DNA from: Eretmocerus hayati | Taxonomy: Eukaryota > Arthropoda > Insecta > Hymenoptera > Aphelinidae | DNA: 64,000 nucleotides | Assembly (NCBI GenBank): GCA_029851415.1 | Contig: CM056744.1 | Coordinates: 11,105,268-11,169,267 of the forward strand | Direction of reading: 5' to 3' | The notes under the pieces: generated by a model | The model's database searches: none | Seen by the model: only the letters and a program-made list of their open reading frames with translations | Told to the model about the DNA's origin: nothing | Program-made: the position numbers and the translations under genes | Shown here: positions 53,391 to 64,000 of the stretch, piece after piece | Layout: every line of letters starts with the position of its first letter | Numbering within the stretch: position 1 is the stretch's first letter

Positions 53391-55642
53391 CGCCTCGAAG
53401 CAGGTGAATCACAGTAAACTATATCTGATTTTTACACGAGAGGCCCATGGCTTCTTGAGGAACATCATGGCCTGAAGAGAGATGAAAGAGGAGGGAAGAA
53501 GGAAGTACAAAGAAAGAAGAGAAATGCTTGCACCTGAGCGCGAGTCACCCCGCCGCTGAGCCTGAAGTGATGTTCACGTGGTTGTGGAATGAGATGATAA
53601 GAATTGGTGAATCTTTTCCTTGATTGCCCGATGCCCTACGAATCGGACATCACAGAGAGGGCTTTAGATGGTCGGACCCACCTCTCCAAACCCCACTCAA
53701 ATCCGTCTCACGGGTTGAAAAGCACCTGTGTGGGCTATCCGTAGTCCGCGAAAGCTGAACCAGTTTATGGTCTAGAGATAGATGCGAACGGATCTGGAGG
53801 CAGATTTTGCCCTTAACCACAGCAAAAGTCATCTGGTCAACAGTCAAGAAGAATGGTTTAATTGCGCAGCTTCCTATTTGAACGCATGGCATTAAAAAAA
53901 TACCTTGATCACTCTTGCCACGACAAAAGATGTCATTCACCAGCAACAGGAGAACACTCTTTTGTATCTTCTAGTAAAGAAAAAATTTAAGCAACCCCGA
54001 GCGTGTCCAAACCCCAAAATTTTGAATGTGCAGGCCCATCTAATTGTGAAGGTCTATGCGTGAACCTAATCGGACGTCTCTCACCATCAAAATCGATGAT
54101 ATCTGCTCACCTAATAAGCTAATTGTTGGTACTTAAACCCTAATAATTCCCGAATAAATTGAGAGGTTTTACACAAATTCAAGCTTTTCCAATCAATCAT
54201 CGTGTACAAACATCAAAAACGTACAAAAACATACAATTTGAGTTCTTTAGAATAAAAAACCTATGATGACGGGACAATTTGAATCAAGGACTGATATTTC
54301 TGTATTATCTTACTCTCATATCGGAGATGGTGTCATCATCGTGATCAAAGTATTCCGGAATCCAAAATGAGTGCTGGCAAATTTTTCAGAACAAACTCGA
54401 TATTACTAGCGCGAATTTTCAATCACCATCATGTCATGATTGTCGATCATACATCTTGAAAAATAATTTCGAATAGATTATGCCTAGATGTACTCACATA
54501 ATTCACCATTACTATAGATATACTTGCTACATCTCAATCCGATCTCTCAACAGACTATCTCTATCTCGTGACAATTGATCCTAAAATTTGCACCCTATGC
54601 AATGGATATTGAAGCAATAGCCAAACTCGCATTGTAGTAGCAATAGAATCGCTTTACGATGTACACGTATATACATGTATATACACTTGTACTCTTGTGC
54701 ACGAGAAGGGATGAGAGTCGATTGGCTTGCAATGCGTAAAGGATTTCAACTGCGTGAATTCCATCGTTGTAGGGGCTGATTTAATTGCCTCGGATTCACC
54801 CCTACACAACGGATGGGATCGAGTTGTGGTGTGTTATTTTGCGAATTCTTGCTCAAGGGTGCGAGCATTGGAACTGATTGAGGGAACTGTTAGACAGGAA
54901 AGAATTTGAAACGTTCGAATTCATTGAGTGTAATAAGGAGAGGGGGCCTTACACACTAAAATTTTGATTCATTTGTACAGTCAATATTGAGAAAAGCGAT
55001 TGGTCGTTCTGATTTTTCGATAAATTTAGGTCGTTCACCAAGAATCAATAAAATTTTGATTGGGACTTTAATTCTATGGAAGATATATTTTGTTGATGTC
55101 CAATATGGGAGAGAGGGTGGTCTACTTCCGCGTCACAGATTTCCATTCAAGAGTCTTACACTTTGTGAGATTTTGTTATGAGTACTGGATTCCAATCCTG
55201 GATTCGCCTCTGTAAACCAATAGTCTGCAGGCATATTGATCCATCGATTGCGAATCTTCTCGTTTTCGTGATGACTATTCTCAGAATACTCAATGTTTTA
55301 AATAAAATCGATCACATCGTAACTAATGTCAAACAATTCACTTCCATCAACTCAGCATTCAATCACTCAATTCATCAATCCAACCGTTCGTCAACATCGC
55401 CCCGATCAATCCAAAATCCATGGACATAGATACATATTCTTTTTAATTGAACTAAACTGACAAATTCCATCATATGTCGGTTCTAGAATATCATACTTTA
55501 TTCCAATGTAATCGAGAATGTAATGGAACAAAATTTATTCGCTCCAACGTTTTTTCCCTGGCGAATTTTTACGCATTTGAATCCCTCTCTCGTTCAATAT
55601 TTACTCAATAGAAGTTAGGAAATGATGAACTTATTTATATAC
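53391..55642. other. LINE 3' flank and unassigned sequence
   Basis: 53391-53680 may be the remaining C-terminal/3' UTR part of the R1-like element. Beyond it the sequence is AT-rich and unique. The frame 54727-54909 (60 codons, including NGWDRVVVCYFANSCSRV) follows TATA-like GTATATACATGTATATACAC at 54666. It is unrecognised and not called. Confidence 0.35.
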
Positions 55643-56454
55643 GGTAAGTGTACCCAACTTGCCCCCATATGCCGATCTCAGGAATGGGCACTCGTGAACC
55701 TTCCCGCATATTTTTCTTACGTTTGTTAAGATATGAGTAAGGGAGTAGTTTGCATTGACCCCGGATCATTTCTGCGTTCTCCAGAAAATATAAAGGGAGT
55801 TTTCCATTTTTCGAGTTTGCACGGCTAAGAAATCACCGAGGAAATCGCGTTCACTAAAACCGATGCCAATTTATTTTTATTCGACCAATCTCTACGTCCC
55901 TTAGCGCATTCGATTCCTTGTCTCAAGACCTTCAAAATCCGCTCTTCAGGGTTGCAGAACTCTGATTTGGAGCGATTTTATGTACAAAACACGAAGATGG
56001 TTCGAGAATCAAGACGGCCGACATCGGCGAGTGTACCCAACATGCCCCCATATGTTTATCTCGGAAAGGCGTGCAGTATGGCTTTTTTTACCACTTAGAA
56101 CGTGTTTATCACGTCAAAATAGGTCGGAAACGATGTCTTGGGCCAGTTAAAAGCTACAAAGTCGCTGCACGGTGATGAAATCGGATCAAAGCGATTTTAT
56201 GCACTTCATCGCCGATTTACATCGTTTTAAATGATGGGGGCAAGTTGGGTACACACTTTCGTGAACTCTCAAAAATCACCTTTTGAGAGAATTCAAACAG
56301 CTCGGCTCCACTTCATCCAAATTGGATGTACTTTAACTCATTCCAAAGGTCTTGAGACAAGCTTCAAAATGAGTTAAAGTACGTTGGAAAATATTGAGAT
56401 TAGCCAGAATTATTAAGAAAATGGCTTAATGGGGGCAAGTTGGGTACACTGACC
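55643..56454. mobile_element. Family D element, copy 2
   Basis: Ends GGTAAGTGTACCCAACTTGC (55643) and GCAAGTTGGGTACACTGACC (to 56454) match those of 46732-47668 in reverse orientation. The internal repeats of the terminal block lie near 56030 (GTGTACCCAACATGCCCCCA) and 56225 (inverted). Flanks are TAC and TTA, so no intact duplication remains. Confidence 0.75.
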
Positions 56455-57264
56455 TTAGTTTTGACCCTATGATTCTCTAATAGTAGGACTTGCGCCTTGT
56501 CAGCCCATTGAAATGGTCTCAATTCAAAATCCAAAATATCCACCGATGTAAGTATGACCATGTGGGTTAAATTGTCTAGGTATCCAAGAATTGAAAAGTG
56601 AGTACATAAAAGTATAAAATCGCTTCAATCAAGAAAATCCAGATTCTTCAATAATCTGAAATCCAGAAAGAGTGAGCAACCGTCAACCCAGAAATCCCTC
56701 CACCTTTCCTGCTAATTAGTCAATTGCTTCTCACTCGATAACTCACTTCCTGAAATTCACCCTCTTCTATCTAAAGAAACTCCCCTATATATACTTATAC
56801 ATTCAGTATGAATATCTATAGATACCGAAAAAAAATATATACCAACTTCGATTCGACGTTCATAAGTGGGAAAACGTAGACTAGCTTTGTCTTGCTACAG
56901 GCTAAAGATTTACACTCTTACAGAATTCTATACAGCTCACAGATCACCAGGAAAGAGGCTTTGGAAAAGGACAGGTTGCCGAATCGAATTAAAAGAGGGT
57001 GGAAGTTCAAATGATATATATATGTATATGTATGGAAGAAGCGATTCGGTGCGAAGATAAAGGCTTCCAAAAAAGAGGTACACGAACCGGATGACAAATC
57101 AGCCGGGTTGAAAGACGGGTAAGAGTTTTTAGCATCCTCTTTTTACCCCCGTTTCGTCTTCTTTGGAAAAGAAAAAGATAGAGAATACGAACTGCAATGG
57201 CTGCTTGGATATTCGGGTCGAGAGGGTGGTGCGATAAATCCGCCATCGACGAGAAATAAGCTAA
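56455..57264. other. Unassigned sequence
   Basis: No gene is supported. 56745-57010 contains pyrimidine runs and TATA-like stretches (CCCTATATATACTTATAC) that might be regulatory. Opposed short frames around 56866-57246 are not convincing. Confidence 0.35.
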
Positions 57265-57592
57265 CCAGGAGAGGCCATCACATCCGGATCACGGATTTGG
57301 CTGAAACTTTGAGAATAGCCTTCTTTTAGTGCCAAAAGATGTAACCCAAAATTCTAGACCCTAACGCTCAAGCGTTTCCGAGCTACAAACGAAAACATTA
57401 GCATTGTCCATATGGGCCCATGTTAAAAATCATACATATAGGTGTACCTGCAATGCTAATGTCCTTGGCTGTAGCTCGGAAACGCTTGAGCGTTAGGGTC
57501 TAGAATTTTGGGTTTCATCTTTTGGCAGTAAAAGAAGACTATTCCCAAAGTTTCAGCCAAATCCGTGATCCGGATGTGATGACCTCTCCTGG
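57265..57592. mobile_element. 328-bp palindromic MITE with TAA target duplication
   Basis: Terminal inverted repeats of roughly 150 bp start CCAGGAGAGGCCATCACATC and end GATGTGATGACCTCTCCTGG. TAA is present immediately outside both ends (57262-57264 and 57593-57595). The inner arms include CTCAAGCGTTTCCGAGCTAC and its complement. A three-base TAA duplication suits PIF/Harbinger-derived MITEs. Confidence 0.85.
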
Positions 57593-57698
57593 TAAGGCTG
57601 AGTTCCTTTCTACGCCTTGTGCAATGCTAGGACTGTCCTCGTTTGCTCGTATTTTGTGAATTTCATTATAAGCTGTTGTATATGTGTTTAATTCGTAG

Positions 57699-57864
57699 GA
57701 AATTTACTGTCAAGGTGATCAGTTTTCCGATGATGTCCTCGCAAACTGATGGAGGACTTTTGAATGTTTGGAGACTCATGTGGGGACTAAAAGAATTTAT
57801 GATGCAAGAAGGATATACAAGTTTTGAGACTCTAAATTTGAGAAATTTTGATTCAAATGAATGA
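57699..57864 (+). CDS. Candidate terminal exon, unrecognised
   Basis: After the acceptor GTGTTTAATTCGTAG the frame is open for 54 codons to TGA. It reads FTVKVISFPMMSSQ, then LLNVWRLMWGLKEFMMQEGY and FETLNLRNFDSNE. The acceptor is about 100 bp from the MITE. No family is recognised; the peptide is protein-like but could be fortuitous. Confidence 0.28.
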
Positions 57865-57966
57865 TGAGTTCTATTGTCCTTACATTCAATATGAGACTAA
57901 CATTTTTCAACTTCATTTCAATCAGTATTCGCATTTTTGATCATCAATATATTGAGTATTTGCTAG

Positions 57967-58239
57967 AACATTATGACCGGAATATTACATCATAATTTTC
58001 TGTTGGGGATGGCTTATATGGGCAAATCTCACGAAGTATGCGGTTTGGCCGAACAGGCCTATTTTCACGTTGTCAGAACAACAGTCGCGTTATTTCCGCC
58101 GCTCGCATTAGATCATTTTGAAGATCTACTCATATTTAATAGTTCTGCATCATTCAGAAGTCTAAAAATTGCTATAGAAAGGTACTGGGAGACGCTTCTT
58201 CGTGACAAAATCACAATTTTCGACCGAACAGGGCCATAG
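57967..58239 (+). CDS. Candidate 88-90 codon frame, unrecognised
   Basis: The frame follows an acceptor-like TATTTGCTAG, has ATG at 57973 and runs to a stop at 58239. It reads NFLLGMAYMGKSHEVCGLAE, then ALFPPLALDHFEDLLIF and IERYWETLLRDKITIF. There is no signal peptide and no recognised family. It could be a single-exon small gene, an exon, or a relic of an element, since GC content rises just after it. Confidence 0.28.
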   Translation, partial: NIMTGILHHNFLLGMAYMGKSHEVCGLAEQAYFHVVRTTVALFPPLALDHFEDLLIFNSSASFRSLKIAIERYWETLLRDKITIFDRTGP

Positions 58240-61200
58240 TTCTCTCACGCCTTAGCTCGCCACAGGCGGGGCGGTTCACCGATCGGTCTGAAAATTGGAT
58301 ATGTGATGGATTATAATACATAGAAACATATAATTTTCGCCCGAGGCTGTGCCTATCAATGCGTCGGAGTGCCGATGATTCGTTGGAGCGAACTCCGATT
58401 CTACATTTTCTCCTGTATCGCTCTTCTAATGGATGCAGCACTCGGGGCGGTGAATATTTCGTATCTGTAGAAACGACATATTATTCTACATCCAAAAACC
58501 TACAAATCTAGCCCAAGAACGATAGTGTGCTCGATTCCGCACGACGATGCGGCTTGAAATGAGAAAAGTTATTTTCGCGTAAATGGGGTCAAAAAAATCG
58601 TTTTTCGTGTAGCACACGAAAATTTCGATTCCGTTGGGATGGAAACCACGTGTAAACTGATATTTGTACCTCAAGAAATGCCTATGAGAATCGCCCCTAC
58701 TACAGCCTCATATCGGTCGCGATGCGAGGCTTGTGAGGATCGACAAATGACGAAAATGAGCGTTTCGACGGTTGAGGCACATCTACATTTTGTACCACAG
58801 ACCTTCAGAAAACACTGTAAACCATTGAACTCATCTCTCTTCTTCTATTCCAACACCAAGGATGCCATGTATTCACATACACACGAGCCAATTAGAATTA
58901 CGAAAATATGAGGGTCCCACGCAAATACATGGGAAAAACTTCTACACCCTCACAAATCCACGGCGGGGCTCCAAAATGATTTACGCAAGTATTTCATCAT
59001 TGTTTGAGCATTACTTGGACCAAACAAAAGTTTATCGGAGATGTGCTGCCATTCTGGAAATTCTCGAAATTTCAAAGTCGAAACCGCATAGTTCCTGAGA
59101 TTTGCCCATATACGCAGGTAAATAATAATATAGCCCCCTCTTACTGAAATCGAACTAAAGTCATGTATTTATGCAATAACCATAAAATATGTGCTCGTGA
59201 TGAAATTATTCTGGGAAAAGAATTACATGAAATTGCATAAAATTTGCATCCAAATCATTGATGCGTGTGAATTTCATCATATTGATGTCAAATTTTGCAA
59301 AGTATTTTTTGAAATTAAGCCATTGTCTGACAAATCACTCTTGATGAACAATTATTCGGGCAAAAGTGTACCAGAATGATGATTGACGATAAACTTCACT
59401 TCACTTTATTATTCTGTGACAGAAGCGTAGACATAATTTTGGGGTAGGCAAATTCACGGGATAGTAATTTTTCCAGCCAATCATTCAAAAAACAAGCAAT
59501 ACCTATCTCTCGTGGTTGATAGAAAAAACTAGTTAAGATAAGCTCTGCCTAGTATTCATAATGATCATCTACTCCCACAAGTCGTTGGCATGTATTCTCT
59601 CAATATTCACGAGAACTTTCCCACTTTGAATCATCAAAATCCTGTAAAAATGCTAGAAAACACAACATTTTTGTGGTATTTTGATATCTATAGTTAGACT
59701 TCCACCAAGCTCTTCCCACTAGCCCCGAACAACTTTTTACTAGAACTGAAAACCTCGTGATTTTTTTGATCCCTGTTTCTTAAATTTTTCTTGCACTAAG
59801 GGGAATATCCGAATTAAAAAAAAAATGTTCCCCTCGCAGTTGGAATATCTAGATATCAACATTTCAAACAAACTCGCCCTGTGACCCATCTGATACATCA
59901 CCAGAACTAGATATAGCTCCAGTCAGTGGTTATCACATTTTTAAACATGAAAATGTGTCGATTAATTATAAAAATCCACCGAGTGAGAAGCAAAAGTATA
60001 TCAATTACTGTAACTTTATATATTTGTACTACCCGTACGCGTTAATTAGAGATAGTTAACTTTCTGGGAATAAGGCCAATGATCACCGTGTATCAATTGG
60101 AATTGCATCTACATCGTGATATCATCGTTGATGAAAACTTCAGGAATCGCAAACACTAAATTCGTGTGCATGCAAATGCGGGCACGAGGAATACAAATAT
60201 TCTCAGACTCTCGACGCCCATTACCTCATTTTGCTTCGATGAACATTGAAATACACGCTTGTTGGATCTTTGATGGATATAGACTCGTTTCTGTAACTTT
60301 GTGAGCTCACGAAACGTTTCGAATTCAGTTTGAATTTCAAAGCAGATAGAATATTCTCTTCACTCAAATATTATATCTCGAAATCAGAACTTTCAGAGTA
60401 ATGCTTTTGATATCGGGATTAACTTGATCATTCCGACTTATTTCCTGTATTTCAAATTCATAAGAACGTGTATGAAATGGAATGAATTGAATTAACGAGT
60501 AGTTAGATTAGTAAATGGTTGCTAAAATTTGCAACAGTTCTCACAAAGATTATCATACGGATATCTCAAACTTTAGGACTCACGGAGACTAGTGGAATAG
60601 TTTATAATTGACCTTGCTCCAAAAAATTTTCCTACGCGAAAAATATCGATAATTAGTCGAAAAATGACAAAAAACGTCAAAATTACAAAGTCGAAAAATT
60701 TCGGGTTTCTGAATATTTTTCCTAAATGAAACCTTATAGAGACTATAAGGTATACTAGGTATACTATATTCTTGGGAAAATGAGTTCCTACGATTGCCAC
60801 AGTTTTTTCAAAATTTCTACAGATTTTACCATACGCTAAATAAAATTTTTCACGAATATCGGTTTTTGGTCATGTCGTCTTTAGTGGACAAAACAAGTGG
60901 GGGGGGGGGGGGTTAACACGTCGATTGCAGTATCGAATGAAACGGATAATATCGATTTCCATTTATCCAACATTTTTCCCTTACAAAGCATCCAAAAAAT
61001 TTGAAAAAATGCTCAATGATCTTTGTAAATACAATAAACAAAATCAAGCACAATTCGGAGATTCAATACCAAATCATGAGGAAGGAGTAGATAAAATATG
61101 AAGAAATTTCAGAATCTTCATCTATTCATTTTCCACATTCTTTCCCTTCAAGAAACATATATTCTAATAGATAGATTTTGGGAACGGCCTTTGTAACGTC

Positions 61201-62201
61201 GACAGCAATTTTGTAGCCATAGAAATAGAAACCTATGAGCTATCCTCTCAACTAAAGTTTGAATTTTGCCGATTTGAATTTGGTCCTCGTTTTCATTATC
61301 CTCGCTCCAAACATCCAGACGAACATTTTTTATAATATGATTTCTATGGATTCGACTTCAATCTTTCAAACAAAAGCCATGTAACCAGAAATTGGAGCTA
61401 GTTGCGAATGCCAAAAATTTTTTGCACAATGAATCTCAACTTTTAAAAAATAATGTTTTTCGTTAAATCTCAACTTTTAAAAATAACTTCCCCGTTAAAA
61501 TTGCATAGCTCCAAGAAATGGATGGGAGAATTAATAATACTTTGACGATTGTAGAGAATGAAAAATCTGGGCTCCCGCAGTACTATTCAGAGCGTTTTTT
61601 CGTCATATCAAAGAAATTCCGAGTCGCAAAGAGAAAAATGGTATGAATAGATGTAATGTAGAAAGTCGAATGAACTTTGCCTTTTCCGTTTACAACGTAC
61701 ATCTTCATTGAGGGAAGAGAAAAGAAGAGTCACCTCTCTGTTACTGATGAAAAATGGTGTGCAGCAAATGAATGCGAATCCAGATCAAAGGCCTTGTTTC
61801 GTTATACCAGAGTTTTTTCTTGACCCATGCTCATACAAAAGCATGTATATTACTCGTAGCCGGGACACCTCTGAAGTCTGGATACATTTTTTTCATATTT
61901 AAGGGTGTATCTCTCGAAATTGGAGTATTCAAGTTATGAACTCATCCCTTCATATCTCAATACTTTATGCTCCGAGCCCCAGAATTAATTGTTGTCCCAT
62001 CTTGATATTCGTGCTTTCGATTTCAAATCATCGAGTTTCATCATAGCTGTTCTGGTCCTGATGAATGCGATGGTCCTACATAATTATTCAAAACGAAAAA
62101 CTTATCAAACTTTGGTGCGAGTTTTACGAAGAGTTGAGTTTAAAAACGTCCCTACTATCCGTCCGAATCACTGTGGTTTTTTTGCAAAAAAAAACTAATA
62201 C
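58240..62201. other. Mostly unassigned AT-rich sequence
   Basis: Short frames at 58639-58911, 58862-59098, 59191-59379 and 61708-61902 were examined; none has a recognised domain or clear splice support. A guanine run of about 14 lies at 60898-60912. Confidence 0.35.
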
Positions 62202-62390
62202 CGTGAAATTGGGTAACTTTGGTACACCTTCAAAAGTCTTGTACAACGCTCCGGGAGCAACTCAGTTAATTTAACAGTACTTCAATCAAATTCTGTTATC
62301 AATTCTGATACCATGGAATCGTATTTGTTGCTCCTGGAACGCGCGCGGGAAAAGCCTTTTGAGGGTGTACCAAAGTTACCCAATTTGACG
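62202..62390. mobile_element. ~190-bp MITE with inverted ends
   Basis: The left end AAATTGGGTAACTTTGGTAC (62206) pairs with GTACCAAAGTTACCCAATTT (to about 62386), and pairing continues through CACC.TCAAAAG and GGAGCAAC for about 60 bp. No duplication at the flanks is certain. Confidence 0.7.
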
Positions 62391-62602
62391 CTAACCAAAT
62401 GTGAATCGCTTCAGAATGTTCTCTTACATCTCCATCTATTGACGGATTCTCAAATTCTTTTTGAGCTTATTCTGCTGAAGTTGAAGTTCTGATTGAGTCC
62501 AAAGCCACCGAAACCATCGGAGGATTCTCTCATGACTCAACATCTCCACAAATACAGTATAAGCATCTCACGTGAAATATAATTTTTTGTGGACAATAAT
62601 CA

Positions 62603-63067
62603 TTGTTGCGATGTAATCGTGGTTTGATAAAAATTATTAACTTGTTGATCTATATTTCAAACCGAAAATGTAATTCAACGACACTACAGAGATCAGCTGA
62701 TGAGTGGAGTATGAGCAAAGATAGGACGTTGAAATTGATGTATGGACTGATAAAAAGACGCACTGGAAGGTTGAAATTAGGATCAGTAGTACGAGACGAA
62801 TTTGGTCAGACACGATCTAGAATTGAACGCGACTTGGGAACGGCCAGCAGTATCCCCACTCAGATTTCCGTAAACAAGTCAGCGACCCCAATACAAAAGA
62901 TTTCCACTTTTGAATTCCTTTTTCCTTTTATTATAGCTAACAATAGATATCCTCTTGCCTATCGACGTGAAAATACTTCACGCATCGATGATAAAGACAA
63001 ATATCGAAAGCGGGATATAAAACAGGTCAACGAGGCACTCAACGTCCAGGCAATAAATTGCTTTTGA
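62603..63067 (+). CDS. Unrecognised open frame of up to 154 codons
   Basis: This is one of the longest open frames outside repeats. The N-terminal part to 62691 lacks an early ATG in good context. A likely real start is either an internal ATG near 62710 or an acceptor AACGACACTACAG at 62691. The peptide is basic and charged: WSMSKDRTLKLMYGLIKRR, then VVRDEFGQTRSRIERDLG, and near the end RIDDKDKYRKRDIKQVNEAL. No signal peptide, membrane segment or family is recognised. AATAAA occurs at its very end (63051). Confidence 0.35.
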   Translation: MLRCNRGLIKIINLLIYISNRKCNSTTLQRSADEWSMSKDRTLKLMYGLIKRRTGRLKLGSVVRDEFGQTRSRIERDLGTASSIPTQISVNKSATPIQKISTFEFLFPFIIANNRYPLAYRRENTSRIDDKDKYRKRDIKQVNEALNVQAINCF

Positions 63068-64000
63068 ATGCTTGGAACGCAAAGCAATTCAAACTGCGCT
63101 AGAGATCTATTTCGTATGCGGTTCATGCTCGAATTTAATTGCCGAGATTGTAATGAGTGATGTTTCAAATGATTTTACCAGAATGTAACTTGGAATATCC
63201 AACGATGCAATCATTGGTGAAAGAATTTTTTCGGCAACTGTGATGATTCGAGCTGAAATTTTAGAATTCTTTTACCATTTCCATGATTATTGTGTAGAAT
63301 TGCGGTAGTATTCAATACAAGAAGTCATCATTTCCTAAAGCAAATTTGATTTAGACTCAGAGTTTAGACACAATCCATAGTTTCGTAGTTCTCCAACAAT
63401 AATGTGTCTCAATAATCAGTTGAACGAAATTCCATTTTTCCAGTATACTCTGTGATCGTAATTTCCACGTCCAGAAGGACTGAAATCGTTAAACTTCCGA
63501 TTCTCGATTCCTAATAATCTGGTTCAATTAGATCAATCCTAGAAAGTAAAAATTCTCACCTTCGGATGATACTCTACCCTATCTCACACATTCGTATTTC
63601 TGTGAGCTGAAGACGCTCACACGACTCCAATGTTCTGTATAGGAATTCAACTCCAACGAATAATCATGAAACGAATTCAAAGTAATTAACTACATAAATA
63701 TTTGATGATTAAGATTCTGTCTCTCAATATACTGCAGAACGAGCCAAAAGAAATCGTTCATCTCTAAAATTCGTACACTGTCGCATATCTGTGATACTAA
63801 TTTAACGCATCTTTATGTAGAGAATATGAATAATCAAGATAAAGAATCTTCGCGCATTATTTACATTCCAAAAAGGAACAGCATATTTCTGAAGAATTTC
63901 ATACTCATCTCAGTTTCTGATTCGAAAGTTAATCCTATGAAATCTCAAGATGACTTGGATTATTATAATCATCGTTACACTTACATTGGTATCTTATAAA
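63068..64000. other. No recognised feature
   Basis: AT-rich sequence without convincing open frames or repeat ends up to the window edge. Confidence 0.45.

Noticed and set aside
54727..54909. 60-codon plus-strand frame after TATA-like sequence
   Set aside because: The TATA-like words are part of a TA-rich stretch, and there is no splice support or family match.

Overview
The window looks like a repeat-crowded, gene-poor stretch of an insect nuclear genome. It is AT-rich, contains no operons or ribosome-binding sites, and its few protein-like pieces are short exons bounded by GT/AG splice sites. Recognisable content is arthropod-like: the first exon of a secreted type-B carboxylesterase, a defensin-like (CSalphabeta) peptide exon, a pogo/Tigger transposase remnant, and CR1/L2-like and R1-like non-LTR reverse transcriptase remnants. 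A hymenopteran, perhaps a parasitoid wasp, is a guess from overall character and is not shown by the sequence. No rRNA gene, CRISPR array or confident tRNA gene was seen.

Layout. 0-5 kb: a motif-iterated repeat, a MITE, and on the minus strand the TATA box and signal-peptide exon of a carboxylesterase, with one possible downstream esterase exon. 5-11.8 kb: nested DNA elements, including a Tc1/mariner-type palindromic MITE inside a 2.4 kb inverted-repeat element, paired perfect hairpins with identical CTAA loops, a 210-bp inverted-repeat element and a minus-strand LINE reverse transcriptase relic. 11-16.8 kb: two fold-back elements built from modules carrying TGACGTCA and a Foldback-like element of iterated short repeats. 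18-20.7 kb: a 0.95 kb element split by a 1.7 kb element with TACGACCGTA-type subterminal arrays; an uninterrupted copy of the host element lies at 43.4-44.3 kb. 23.7-25.9 kb: a Tigger relic invaded by a modular repeat (family A). 27.7-28.8 kb: a GC-rich promoter-like island. 30.7-33.3 and 45 kb: composite minisatellite arrays. 37.5-38.9 kb: an element with TTTACGCAC iterons and three GC hairpins. 46-49 kb: the defensin-like gene, with a family D element inside a family A element in its upstream intron or flank. 50-53.4 kb: a decayed R1-like LINE. 57-64 kb: two small MITEs and unrecognised open frames.

Host genes appear to be few and small, and transposable elements fill the space between or within them, often inserted into one another. 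The two best host-gene signals are the carboxylesterase 5' end (3924-4112, minus) and the defensin-like gene (47988-48972, plus). In the latter, two exons join in compatible phase and the cysteine-rich domain carries an unusual tail of about 149 residues. Most other exon calls are tentative and rest only on an open frame between plausible splice sites.
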